Source of the DNA: Nautilus pompilius
Lineage: Eukaryota > Mollusca > Cephalopoda > Nautilida > Nautilidae
Direction of reading: 5' to 3'
NCBI GenBank assembly: GCA_018389105.1
Contig: JACATO010001459.1
Coordinates: forward strand, 1-64,000
DNA length: 64,000 nucleotides
The notes below the pieces were generated by a model. The model was not told the DNA's origin. It worked only from the letters and a program-made list of their open reading frames with translations, and ran no database searches. Each line of letters begins with the position of its first letter. Position 1 is the stretch's first letter. Positions 29,396 through 44,300 of the stretch are shown here, in pieces. Both the position numbers and the translations under genes were made by a program.

Positions 29396-32300
29396 TACAA
29401 ACCAGAAAATAACGCATAATCAAGTAAAAAGCAGAGTCGTAATCCAGCCTCGTTAATCTCATCCTTCAGTTTGTAAACAGTTACATCCATACACTGAAAA
29501 AAACAAAAACATGCATATACATTGCTGATGCTACAACATATCAGATACCAATATTTCCATAATGATACCAGATCCATAGTAAAATTTAGAAATAAGCATG
29601 TGCCTCTTCTTGCATAAAGGTAATCCATTTTATTCGAAATCATATAACCCTGTACATAATATCATTAAGATTTTCAGAAACCAAATACTGAACCATTGTG
29701 AAAATACAGATCATTCATTTGGAATCTTCAATGGAGTTTTCAATTTAGATAGATCCATCTGTGAAAATTTCAACCATTATCGTTTTTGAAATTGTTTTAC
29801 AAATCCATATGCAGAACATTAACTGATCATAGGTCATCGTCACACTGTATCTAAACCCCAACCTACCTTAATTAGATAAGCCTGGGTTTCCACTAATTTT
29901 TTGGTGGTTTCCTAGTTCAATTACTCGGTTGGTCATTTCATCATATCGCTGGCATATACTAAAAACAAAGAGCACACCATAAACACCGTCTACTGCCTGC
30001 CACATTATCACAAACAAAAGGAATTTTTTTTTTTTTTAAATATGGAGTAAAATCAGATTGCCCGGCTAGATGCAACCAGCTAAGAAGCACCATGATTTTT
30101 AAGACACTATTTAATGGGTTAGGGAAAGTGTTTGACCTTTGAAGATAAACAGGGTGTCACAATTCACATTACTTAAATCTAGCGGCTGCCTTACAGGGTC
30201 CGAGGCTACATAAATAAATTTCAAATCACCTTCCACTAAGATATGGATTACAAAAAAATTACAGATGAAATAGCTAACCTCTACCTCTTTTCGAATACTG
30301 TATTATTACACCTTCGATTTCTACTCTAAAAAACTTTAAAAACTCTGATAGACGATCCAAAATAATTAAAAAAAAAACAAAACAAAACACAAGTATTTGT
30401 CTAAATATACACTGAACAACCTACATGATATAATTAATAATTTCTAATTTATAAATGAATTTTTAAAAAAGCAACAAACTACATTGCCAGCATTAAAAGA
30501 GGGGACTTGCCTCTTGTTGAGTTCTCTGTTTTCATCCACCTCAAAAGTAATAAGCATATCTTTCATTTTCTGAGCTCTCCCACACAGGTCTTCGTTGAGG
30601 TTGACACAGTCCAGACAGAACATGCTTAGCGGTACTGTGATCCGCAGGAGAGCTATTTCAGTCCTTAGATTTGCATAACTATCTATATACTTGAAGAAAA
30701 CAAGACGGAAAATAAGTTTTACAATGTAAGTAATTTACATACTTTAAAAGAGATCTTCCAAAAAAAAAGTGCTTAGATAAAACTGTGATAACAACCAAAA
30801 AAGGAAAGTAACGACTTCTGCTTTAATGGGGTTTTTTCTCATATGCATTGTAATGTTTCCATCACTAACATCATCCTGTAGGGGAATCTATCTTACTGTC
30901 TCAGGTTCTGCACAGGAAAACAGGCAATAACCTTTAAATGAATAAAACCAGATCAACTGCTAGGAAAACAATGATGTCAATTATTGAAGGGCAGTGCAAC
31001 AGTCTGGTGATAAAGAACTGGAATGCCGATGTTGAGGGGTCCAAATTTGAATTCCAGATGGCCAGCTGGATTTGGTGTACCTCCCTAGAATAGTTTGTCC
31101 TTGCTCTTTTTTTTTCACCAGCTGACTGCATGGAATCCCTCTGGGCTCTCCTGTTTCCTCCCACATGTAAAAAAAAAAACACAAAGAGTTCTAGAAGGGA
31201 TGTCCACTACATCCACAAGCATTCAGTGCAATTACACGAGTGCTATAGCTGAACTCAAACAATCTGTGTGAGTTACTGGCTATCGGGTACCATTGATCTC
31301 CTAATGTCTACCAAGACAAATAATCCATAGCAACATCAAGAACTGACTAAAAAATGCAAAGGTATGCACAGGTAATTCATACATACATCTCTGAAAGCTT
31401 CAATACAGTGAGGTTCACTTAGAAATGCTGTGACTTCTTGCTCGGCTTTCTTGTTTAGCAGATCAGCATACTTCTTGTATGCACTGAGATACCTGTACAA
31501 AGGAAAACACCCAAACAGCAATGTTTATAGATACCAAATAAATAGAGAGACATTTTTAAAAAGGTAAACTTAACTTTCGTGGTTTACAGGTTTGACAAAA
31601 AAGTTTTAAAAACATCAAAACCATGTCTGAATTTATATTCTAGAATTGACTCTAAAAACATATATGCATAACTCATATATGTCACCAATGATAACCTGTC
31701 AATAGCTCTACAGTTTTTACATTTTTATTTAAATGCTTATTATTTTAATATTAGAACTGTTTGAAACTATTTTTTTTTTAAGGTTTATTTCTGTTATATT
31801 TTAGTATTTCCCAATCACGATGGAGAACCTCTCAAATCCATGTGTCCCACTATTTAAAATTTTACAAAACACAATTTCAAACACCTGTCTTCTAAAATAA
31901 AAAAAGCAATTAGTGTACAGATTTATTTTGTTTATCAAACATTCCTGCCATTCCATTCCATATTTATACAAGATATTATATATTAATATTCTTCAAACCT
32001 GTGCCAACATCAGCACATAAGGCATTTTCCAAAAGAAACCTCCTGTTTTCAGTTTCCAAAGCCAAGTGAAGAAGAACAAAGTGCATATATATATTAATAT
32101 TATTGTAAATGTATCCTCTTATTTAAAGAAGCACTAATCTTGGATCTATATTTTTAATGTCAGAATCATAATCCATAAAGTAAAGTAAGTTTTTGACTGT
32201 CAGAAATGTCTGGTAGTTTTATGAGATGTAATTGCTTGTTTACAATATAGAAAATGTGAAGAACTGATGTATACTGGGTAGAAGTGGTGTTGGTGATCTG

Positions 32301-35300
32301 GCCAAGCCAAAATGATCACTCTCTAAAAAAGAAACAACGTATATTCATCAAACTCTGAAATCTTTCCCAACCATAAGTACTAAAAGATAACAGAACATTC
32401 TCAAACAGCTAAGTGTGGCTACCTTATTTGCCTCTTAGCATTTGCCAAGATGGAAGTTCTCCAGTGTGACTTAAAGAGTGAGCATGAATCCTTGTTTTCA
32501 TCTATACAAACCAGTCCCATCCAATGTCACGTATACAATCTAAACTAAATCTGTTGTTTTGTTTTATTTTTATAAAGTGGTTAAGAAAGTGCAACATCAG
32601 CAGAGTTCCAACCTTTGTCATTAGTTGAAAATAAAACATTTTAAATGAAACTAATAAAAATCTCTTGTCTAATAACACTTTGCAACCCAAACTCACTTCT
32701 GTGGACCAGTGAGATTGCTTTTGAATATTTCCACAGCTTTGTCCACAATGTCTGTGACCTGGGTCTCCTCTATCTTTGGTGCTCTTAATACAAGCTTCTG
32801 ATATTTCATCTCTGGAAACAATTCACACTCAACCTGAATAAGACAGAACCAGAATGAAATAGGACACTTCAGGTAAAAATGATGCTGTTTCTCAGGGTCC
32901 TGCTGACAAAAGAAAATCTTTTTAATACAAATAAAGACCCTGTAACTAATCTCGCATTTTGTTGTTTTGCAGTAAGATAAAATTTTAACTCTCAGTATCC
33001 CACTACAATACAAATTGGTATTATTAACACAGGATAAGCCACAGGGGGGGCTGCAATACACAATACTTCCTCGTTTAACCTTTGTAATGAAAAATCTTTA
33101 TTGCTTTAACCCCCACATTTTGTATTTTATGTTTAGTGACCAAATTTACACCCAGTTCAATATATATAATTAGTGCTTCTAGGTTAGCGGGGCAAATACA
33201 TTTCCAGCAGTAAATGGTAAAATTTTCCATGGTATATATATATTCACTTGCCTATGAACAAGTACAGTTCAATATCAACCTCAAACAAAGCTCCTACATA
33301 ACAACAACAATAATTTCTGTACCAGACCTTCTCCTTGGATTTCCAGACATTTCTCCTCTCACCTTTAATCAGAAGAGGTTTAGCAAAGTTTACTTTATAG
33401 CTTATTCCTTCAAGGGTATACCACTGGTCAGCTCACCTGACCACAAATAATTTAAAGGCCTCTGCTTCTATGCACTATTGAAAACAATAACAAACACACC
33501 TATATGTATTCATATAATCAAGTAATACATAGAATACCTAATTTTAATGTACTTTATACATTTTACATGAAATAGAAAAAAGCCTCAAATAATTTGTCAA
33601 TGAAGACAGTTTACTCCTCACATCAGCCTTTGTAGCAGGAGACTGACAAGTTGCTATAAAAGACAATATTTTATTAATCGCTTCCAGCTAAAAGCTGGCT
33701 TTCAATATGGCAGGACCTGCTGACATTGAGAAACATTTTGAAAAAGAATTGTATATGAGATACAATGGTTCTCATTCAGTTTTATCAAAAACTACAGCAT
33801 ATACCAGTATTTTCAATCACTGATGAGATCCCCAAAGCTTCACAGTCAACAAAAAAGTTATCTCATCAGTTTTATATCCTTTGAAGAAATATAATGTATC
33901 ACGGTGCAGAGATATGAGAAAAAGTAAACGCAAAGGGCATTTACTATATAATAATGCAACTCATTTTGTTACAATTAAAGAGGCATTTGTCATCCCCAAA
34001 CATAATTTTTCCATGGCAAGATATCAAGATATGTGAAAACTTCAAAAGGAAATATGTCAAGTATCTTTTAGCATCTTTAAGTCATTGCAAACAAAATCCA
34101 ACAACGAAAAGGTACTAATCTTCAGCCAATCATTTCTAGCACAACTAGACCAATGACAGCCTGTATGTCAATGAGGTTAGCCTATTTCATATGGGTGTTA
34201 AAAATGGGTACAAGAACATCTAACAAGTTTATCGATTTACAACTTCTTTCACTGATGCAATCACCACAGGTTGCTCTCCAATTGTTCGATGTTCTTATCT
34301 GTTGCACTCCTAGACAATCTATACACAGATGGAACTGACTAAATACCAGACAATTCAATGCAAATAGTAGTGCTTGTAGGCAAGGGAGTCCCCTGAAATT
34401 TTTTTAAATTAAATTTTTTTTCCCAACATTACTCGGCTTCCTTTGCTATTGTGCTATCCATCAGAGCTCACAATAACGTAGAAAAAACGTTTCTTTTCAA
34501 TACAAATTGTAAAAATTCTGATCCTGTCCAAATTCATCATTACAGTACTACCAACTTTCCAGAAGAATGGGGTAGTTGCCCCTTTGCAGATGCCCATGCT
34601 TATAGGCTGATATTAAGATATTTTTCCCCATGCTGCAGGTAAAAAGTTAAAATGTTCATTCTATTGTTTAATTACCTGTACACTAAAAGTTTAAATCCAA
34701 AATAAATTTTCTCACAATACTAAGATCACCAATTTTGACTTTCTGAGTCCTGATACAGAAAAAATTTATTCAGAAAATGTACATCCTGTAAGCAATATCA
34801 AAGACTTTGAGGAACTTACCCTTGGAAGTCCATCTCCGTTGGCAATAATTTCAGAAAAGCAGCGAAGGATCAAGTTCAGAACATCTCTGAAGTTAGGCTC
34901 AAATGCAATCTTTGGATCTTCTACACGCAACTTTAGAATCATGATCGGGGACATCAGGTACTGCAGCTCATCAAATTGCTTTCCAAAAGTATTACCTTCC
35001 TAAAAACAATCAACTCTTCAAATAAAAAATAACCATCAAGGCACTTCTCAAAAAAGTTAGGATAGAACAATAATTGTGCTTGGACTTAAAGAAAATGGCT
35101 CCACCAAACAACAACAACATAAAAATTAACTTTTCAATATGCAAGGAATGTTTTAACTAAAAAATTATGTCCTTACTATGCTATTTCCTAGTGATATTTT
35201 ATGAAAAGCATATAATACAGCCCACAATCTTACCACCTCTTTGTTATTACAATATGTCAGTTTGTTTTGGAAAACAGTAAGTAAAGACTAGCAGTAGAGT

Positions 35301-38300
35301 GTAATTCTTTATGTTAGTGTTTGGTTAAGCAACTTTTGCTAACACAAACACAGCCTGTTTGACATCAAATGAATAAGATCTTGTATCATGGTCTTTTCAT
35401 CTTCTTCCATATCCATGTGAGATCTTCCTTTAATTCCATCGCATTATTATGAGATGAACAGGCTGATGATACAAATACTCCCACAGATGCTTGATTGGAT
35501 CTATATAAAGGTTTTGGGGTATCCAAAGCAGAAATTAAATGCTATGATGATTCCTTTTCCAGACTGTGGTCATACAAGAGGTGTAGCATGTAGTATCATC
35601 CTCCAGAAGAATATGGGCATTTAATCTCATCATGCCTTTTTCCATACAATGGTAAGGGGCATGCCTTTAAAATGGCAATGTACCCAGCAGGTGAGACATC
35701 CTTAAAAAAAAAAAAACAAATCTGTTTTTCCTCCATGGCAGATTGCAGCCCATATCATGATACTCCTGCTTCCATTTTTGCTCATGAATGTAAGACATCA
35801 GTCTTGAAGAACTTCATGAAGTCTTCTCCAAACCTGGTAGCAACATCTAGATGTGGATTTCTGAAACTTCAAATCATCAGAGAAGAAAAGTACAGATTTC
35901 ATGAACAGATAAAAAAATGCAAAATACATTGACATAGAAACAATAAGCTTAGTGTCTGACCCATCTGTTGCTTTTAATTTGAAGTAATATTTTTATTTAA
36001 GATGAGACTAAAAATTGAAATTAACTTCAAAATTTAAAGAATAAACAAAAATGTTTTGTTTATAGTTATGATCAAATGTAATAGTTATAGATATTTTCGA
36101 GGAGGATGGAAATTTCAGGACTTTTATAAAGCCCCTGTACTCTCAAAGTAGCTATTCCAATGTGGTTCTAATCATATTTATTATGTTATTCAGTACAGAT
36201 ATGTCAACCCCACTATTTCACATATTCACTACCCTATTACTGGAAAATTAAATGTTTAAAAAAGGATAGCATACAACAATTCTAAAACATTTATTACTGA
36301 GTCCTCTTGTTCTTTGGTAGAAAAATAGAACAAAAAGGTTTCTTGTCTACCTTTTTAATACCTTTTACAATTTCAAAAGTCTTATTAAATCCCCATGCAA
36401 TCTACAATATGCAGACTAGGAAGTTTCAGCTTTGCTGAACATTAAAAACTATGATCTATCATTTCCAAAAATATTTTAATAAAATCCTGTTCAAGTTTCT
36501 CAAATAAATGGCACCACACCTGTATTGCATATTCTAAATGTGATCTAACTAATGTCTTTTCTTCTTCTTGTTGAACCCATGTCCTGATTTTCAAGATCTA
36601 AGAGTATCTCATAGCAACAGTGAGCCGGAACAAGGTGTAGTGTACCAGACTTGGTAACCAAGCCTGTCACCTAGAGGATCTCTTAACTAATGGTCAAGGT
36701 ACAAGCCAGTTAAAAAAAAGTTTCCTTCAACTCTATCACATTTACAAGAAAACTCTATGATAACTCCTCGTTTTTAGATGTGGGAGAAAACCAGAGTGCC
36801 TGAGCAAAACCCATGTGGCCAGCTGGTATGAGTAAAAAAAGAAAAAAAAAGACATCATAAATGGTACACACTAATAAGAGAATAAGCACCTCTAGCATTT
36901 CATGCAGAATTTTGTTCCTAAAGATTCTATCTGCCCTATTTATGAACCTGACCGTACTACTTGTTCTATTTCATGTTATACTGAATATTCATCCCAATAC
37001 TATTCTTTCCATCAGTATTTTCAATAAAACCACTGTCTAAGTTATAAGTATTGTCATGGCCATTGTCCTCCAAGTGAACACATATACTTGGAATGTCAGT
37101 TTGTGGCCCTGTTAGACAATACTTTAAAATTATTTCAGAGTTGACTAACATCAAAGCTTAGATTAGCTCTACCATATACCTTGATATCATCTACAAACTT
37201 CTACAACCTATTAACCAACCAAATATTAATATCATCAATATAGATTAGAAAGAGAACAGGATCAAAAACAGAGCCTTAGTGTATTCACAGATAACATCTA
37301 TGAATAAAAAATGTGGAATCATCTAAAACAGTACATTACTTTCTACTTGGATGATCTTGGATTCACAACAATAATAGTAAAAAAATTACACCAATAAGTT
37401 TAATGTGAGAAGAATCATATGATCATGAAAGGAAATATTGAATTTCTTTAATGTTGTTAACATATTGCATCTGCATTGGAATCCAAGTAAGCTAATCAGT
37501 ATTTTTTTCAGTTTTAATATAGTCGTAGTCTACCAGTCCACTATGAAGACAAAGATTTTCCAAGCATCTACACATACTTAATTATCAAAGTCATGTTCTT
37601 TCCTGCTTGCCTTTGGTTTTATCTTATTGCCAGAGCAATAAATATCACAAGGTATTTTTTTCAAACAGTGACATTCAAGTTTCCATGCTTAAATACTAGG
37701 AAACAGCAGAGTGAAGAATGCACAGTCAGAGGAAAGTACCAACTCTTTTCTTAGTATTTTTTTCTCCAAATTTTTATTTTATAATTTAAAATTTTTGTAT
37801 AGATTCAGTGGAAAAATGTAGCAGGAATAATATCAAAGACCAAAAAAAGTCCGACTTTCACTCACCAACCTTAAATTTGTTTTTTTCCTAAAGAAATTAA
37901 CTTTATCGCCATGATCAAGTGGATTAAATCTTTTCTCTTCATTAGCAGAATTCATGTAATTGAATAGATTCTCCGTAGTTAATTTCAAACATGAGAATCT
38001 TTTCAATTACACAAGTACATCATTGAACTATCATCATTCCAAGTCGTCAGCTCTATTCACCACAGCATGTTAGTTCAACGTGTTCTTTTTTTTTTAATGG
38101 AGAATAATCTTAATAGCTCATTCAATGTAAAATTTAGAAGGGGGGAAAAAAGAAAAAAAAATTATCTGTGAGGATGTTTTATCTGTGTGAAGCAATCTGC
38201 TCGTTTCGATGTTTCAAAGAAAATCTGAAGCAAGGAAATTTTAATTCTGCTTGAAGAGGGAACAAAAACAAATCGTGGGAGTCAGTTTATAACTGACATG

Positions 38301-41300
38301 GGTTAAAATCAAAGCATCCAAAAAGATTTAACAATAACAATATCTGGGTTCTACCTTGTGTATCTTCAGGAAATCCAGAAAGTCGTTGAGAGAGTTGATA
38401 ACCATGCTTCGAAGCTGAACCGACATGAGGGCACTCACACAGATGAAAAACTCCTGCACAAGCTCCAGCGAATCTACATCATTGGGGGGCACAAGGTGGT
38501 ACCACAGCTCCTTTCTGTTGTGGAAGATTTTTGCACAGGTAGGAACCCATCTGAAGAACAACAACAACAAAAATGCTATTATTCATCAAAGAATAACTAC
38601 TTCCAAATGTATCCGTTGCGTTTGGTGCTTAAAACAAGAAAGATAAATGTTCCGACATGAGAAATGACTGAAACGGGTAGTTAAAAAGAAGTGGCAGAGA
38701 GAATGATAAAATTTAGCAAAGAGGAAACAACTCATCCAATCTTTACAGCAGTACGTGCGCTCTACAACTTTAAGGGACTTATTCTGGCATCGGGTAAATC
38801 TGACGTTTGTTTTTTTTTTTCCTTTCACACTCTTACTGATTTCTCATAAGCTCTCAATTATATTTTTCGTAATGAAACTCCCACCACCACTCAGATCTGT
38901 TGCTGGTGATGCTGGCAGCGGTTTTATGGTTTTGATGCAGTAAATGAGCATAAAGCTGCGCTATGAAATAATTCGACAATGGCCAAAAAAAAAAAAAAAG
39001 GCCATCTAATATTTTCCTAAAAAAATAGTTTTTTGAAAAATTTGTATGATATTTATCATTCAGATAAATAGATTTATTCAATGTAAATTGTTGTTGAAAT
39101 GCTCTGCATTACTTTTAGTAACAGCCTTGCAGATTCTAGGCATACTTCCATATTTTTCAAATTGCAGTTCTATTCCATCAACAAGCGTTCCCAAAGATGT
39201 CTGGCATTGCTAGGTTCCTTCCAATTAAATTATTACAGCAATCACCACCATTTCTGGTTAAATCCATAACTTTCATTACTGACACATGGCAGATATCATA
39301 GATTTACAAAGAAAACCCATCATACACCAAGCAATAAAAAGGTATTCACAAGTAGTAAAGCATACATGTCACTAACTTCTTTCTCAGCAGTTCATGAGCT
39401 TCCCAGCACTGTTTCTTTATCAGAACCTCAAACTCTGAAGGTAAAAGAGGTAGGCCGGCATTAAGCAGCTCCTTCAGCCTGATAAATCTTGTTGTGTAAA
39501 ACCTGAAATACAACAACAACAACAACAAAAAACCTCCTGAAGTGTTGAAAACACTTTAAACTATAAGATTTTTTCCTATTTACAGTTCGGGTTTTCATCT
39601 GAAATCTTTTGCAAGTTATATAAACTGATCCTCCAACACATACATTAAAAATTTATTTCTGCAAACTTGAACTTCACAGAATATCAGTAATTTTTACTTT
39701 TCCTGTAGTTTACATGTTATGAACTTGATACTTCTAGTAGTGTTATTTGCTTGATATTTGCTACCTATGTTCCATTTAAAAATTAGTTTCTAAGGAATGG
39801 TTGGTATCTAGATAATATAAATATTGCTTAAAGATGGTAAAGGAATACTTAACCAAAGACATTTCCTTAAAGTATCAAGCTCTGCAACATTTTCCAAAAA
39901 AACATATTGCAGGCTTACACAATGCCATTTATACCAGTTACTTATCAGCTCCTGATATATGAAGTGATCTGTTAGGTTTGCACAAGGGGCTAATCAAAGA
40001 TACAATTCAGTCTATCCAAAAGCTATCTATTTCAGAATAAATTTTTGTAAGCTGTTTTAATCAAACACTGAGGTCAGTAAAGTAAATAGAACTTTCTACA
40101 TGTACACTTCGTGATTTAAACTTGACTTTAGACAACACTCACTCATTATACCAAAGGTCCTGTAACTCCAGCATGATAGGGTTGGTGATAAACAAATGAG
40201 TTTCAATGTATTCTTTTGACAGAGCATAAGAACTGTGCCATGGAACAGGAGCACGAATCAGTCTAGAGAAAAAATTATACATATTTACCATAAAATAACA
40301 ACTGTACAGGAATTATACCAAGCTTTTAATTACAATTGCTAAATGCCACTATAGTAAATGTTAAATGTTTCAACAAATATCTGAGCAACAGCAGTTCCTC
40401 TGAGTCTTCATTCAGCATATGCTGTCAGGTCCCCTGGATCATCCCCATCTGAGATAGCATTGTTGTACTGATTTTTTGCCGGGTTTCATTTGAACACCCC
40501 TGGTATTTAACTCTCTGATTTTAAGCAACCATTACAGGGTCATTATAGGTACAGTATAATAAGTTATCAGCACAAACAAAACTGTATTTTGGGGAAGATT
40601 TCCTAGTTGACAGGCATACAGATCATTGAAGTAACAACATCCACAACACCCACAACACAGTCATCAGCATGCAAGAAAGTATGAGTGAGTGAAGCAGACT
40701 CACCTTTGAGGGAATGGCTTTGGAATCCAAGAGATATGTAGTCTAACTTTTTCAGATGAGTCTTTTAGAATGTAATCAACTGGAAGAAAAAAATGCAATT
40801 AGTTAATAAGCAAACATTTTTTGTACACGCGGTAGGGTTTTTGCAGGTATCTCCGCACTAGTCAAGAACCAAATGTACATCAGTAACTTGCTTGGACACT
40901 AACCCTGACTCCCCATACCTTCCCCTTTCTAGCTCAATGCTGTTGTAAAATGTCCATGAACCTGAAAAGTCAGGGGAAAGTTCACTGAGAATAACAAAGC
41001 AGAAAATCATCTCTGAAAATTAATTTTAAAATGAATATATAGAGAGTAAATGTTTCGCTCCACACTACTTTCTAGATTCACACCATCTACTTTTTAGTGT
41101 CTTCCCTTATTCATCTGATTCCATCTCTCCAAATTTTATTGTTAAATTTATATATTCTGTTAGATTATTTCAAAAACAAATTTTTTACAATTCTAGTACA
41201 TATCTGTCAGAAGTATCACCTACAAAATCATATGGAAACATTTTAAACCCATATATGATATTTTATAGAAAGACATGCATAAAACTGGAGAGCATCATTC

Positions 41301-44300
41301 ATACTAATGGTACATAAGTATGATATACACATTTTTAATGTAATTATCCTCCATCATTAATCAGCTATATACACATACACACACTAGTGCCATAACTGTA
41401 AACTCATCAATAAAATAATACATCAGATAATGAAAAGTGTCAATTTTTCAATTCGAAAAGTATTGAGTTGCAAAAATTTTGGAAATAAAAGTAATAAACC
41501 TTTTTTAAACATAATTTTCTAACAGTCACATACTTATATGCTTATCAGGAATGTTGGTTTTCTGGAACTATTAATGCTTATTGTGGTGTGAGCCTAGTGC
41601 CGATTTCTCTTGCCTTTCAATACCGTGTAGTACCTTCTGATTGAGACGTTTATTGTAGTAAAACCCCTTTCTTGTAAAACCACCAGATTTTAGGTAATGT
41701 CAGAAAGTACACACGCTCACATGCAGACAAACACAGTCATGTTAAAAATCATTTGGGAGAACCATACAATTCAACTCTTGAAATTCAGATCAAAGATCTA
41801 AACAAACAAACAATGTCTTTCATGTGGGAATACAGAACAATTTGGAAATAAAATTTCATATGATCATGAACCAACCTATTGCTTTTCTGATGCTGAACAA
41901 ATAGTCCCCCTTGATCTCTTCAGTCAGATTTTTTATCAAGGTGGCTAATTTAGGGTTCAAAAGCAGTCTCTCGGGAATCAACTTTTGTATCTCCTCCATC
42001 TGATCTTTGCACTGAGGAGCAATCATTTCATCCTTAATCCCATTTTGCACATAAAAGTAATATCTCTAAACAAAACAAAAGAAAATAAAACATTATTTCA
42101 TGAGAGGGGCTGTCAGCTTTTCTACAAATGCAAATTACCAGTAGACAGATTTCCAGAACCTCTAGCTCAGCACAACAATAGATGCCCTTTAACTACTGCC
42201 AAAACACCAACTCTAGCCTCACAGAAGATCCTCATTCCAATTCCACTTATATAGCCAAGCTTATGTGTACTTTAAAATGTCCAAAGTGCTATACTACATG
42301 TATTAGTGGAGATTAACCTGTATGATTGGAAAAAAATGCCTAAAAAATGAAGAATTCAGCATTCAAATGACATCACTACCAAAGAAAGCATTAGTACAGT
42401 ATTTTCATTCAGCCGTCCATATAAATACCACCAAAACTGGAGTGGCACGATTATATTCTTTACAAAAACCTGAATGAACAAGCCTAATAGTTACAGCAAA
42501 AAAAAATGGTATACAAATAAAATGAAAATTTTGGTTATTTGTTTTCCTTTGATGTAAATGTAGACAAATATAAACAGCAAGAGTCCGTAGATAAACTAAA
42601 ATGTGAAATAAAGGAATGGCAAGACAATTATTTCAGTTTAACAGACAACAAAAAAAAAGATGATGAATCACCACTTAATAACACTTAGTTTCTGGTAATC
42701 AAAGATAAGATAAACAACATCTGACAGGGTTGGAAACACCCAGTACATAAACTCACAGTCTACAGGACCTTAAAGGCCTTAGCATTGTTTGTAAAGTGAA
42801 AAATAAGTGTCTAACCTATATAAAATTTGCTAGATAGTGGTGAAGAAATGAAAAAAAAATTACAAATTCTATTTCTAGAAGTACATAACTCTCATAATAC
42901 TTCTAACTGAAAGTCCTAAGCTAGCCTTCTCAAAAAAACACAACACGACATTACCACCTTCAAATTTCGTGCTACCTGACTGAGATATCTAAACACAGGT
43001 TCCCCTTTGTTTGAGTTTCTTTACTGAATGCTAGTTAATAAAATGTGGACAAACAACAGTACTTCTGATATTTACTATAAAATATTACACAAGTTCTCCT
43101 TGCTAGGAAAAGTAAAGAAATATAACATAATAGTTGCCCAAAAATGTCCTCTTCTGTGATGAACTGAATAATACAAGTATAGAAAGTATGAGGCCCGACT
43201 CATGTCCAGACAGACTTAGCTGATGCTGGCATGTATTCAACTTCACACACTATAAAGGAAAGAGAATTGCAAGACGACAAGTTATTTTATGTAAGTCACC
43301 GCAGCTCAGAGGGCAGGAAATCCTCCCAAGTAATGTTGGCATATCTTCTGAAACAATTAAGACATTTTTATAAAATAACAAGTTCCAATGTTACTGATCA
43401 AGGTACATTCCCAGAAGGTTGCTTAGTTAATGAGATTCTAGGACACCCAGGAAAACAAAACAAAATTCGTGATGCACAGAAATGGTTTAATATGGCTTTA
43501 ATATATAAACAACATTAATTCTCTTTTCAAATTTCTAGTAAATGTTTTTTTAAAGAACAGCCTAGCTTCTGTAGAAGCCAACAATTACACTGACTGATGC
43601 ATTCAAACTGTTACTTTTACAGGAAGCCATACTAAAAGGAAACATTTTCTAACGTGTGGGTGGATCTTACTCCTTCTTGCTTTTGAGGAGATGGGTGACC
43701 AGCTACTTCACATCACCAATAATCTCAGGTGTTGAACATGTTCACTATCTTGCTTGTATTCAGCTCCAATGACTAAACATGGAGCTGATCTTGCTACACT
43801 GTACTCTTTTCTCCAAACACCTGGCAGTTAATTTTTTAAAGAAATAAATACTACCAGCTTTAGACCACCAGAAGATGGTTCTGCACTCCTCTACCCCTCT
43901 CATTAAAAAAAGAAAAGAATTAAGATCTCCTTTAGTTCGGTTTCCAGATGGCTGCTGTTATAGTCACAAGTTCAAACCACTAAAAATCTGTGTATAAGCT
44001 ACACACAAGAAAACACTACATTTTGCATCTATTAAAATAGTTACAAGACAATAAAATCAATCTGCTTTTGTTTTTGTTTTCTCATTTATTAGTGCTAGTG
44101 TATGGCTAGGCAGTATTTTAATACATTACTTGTAATGTTTAGATTCACATTTCAGGTGCTATAACAAATTGGTTTGCCATAAATTTAAACAGCTCTCTGT
44201 TTTGTTGTTGTTGTTGTTTTCTTTCAATCTGACATCATTTTATATCTTACTACATAGAAATCATCAGTACAAGTCTTCCTGGAGATTTTTTTAAAAATAT

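Larger units (their letters stand above)
35000..38354. other. Dynein intron 11
   Basis: One of the longest introns. Holds a Tc1 transposase relic (35330-35935) and a SINE (36585-36850). The rest is AT-rich and featureless. Confidence 0.65.

Noticed and set aside
43231..43518. 95-codon plus-strand frame in dynein intron 6
   Set aside because: No homology recognised and no supporting signals; length is compatible with chance.
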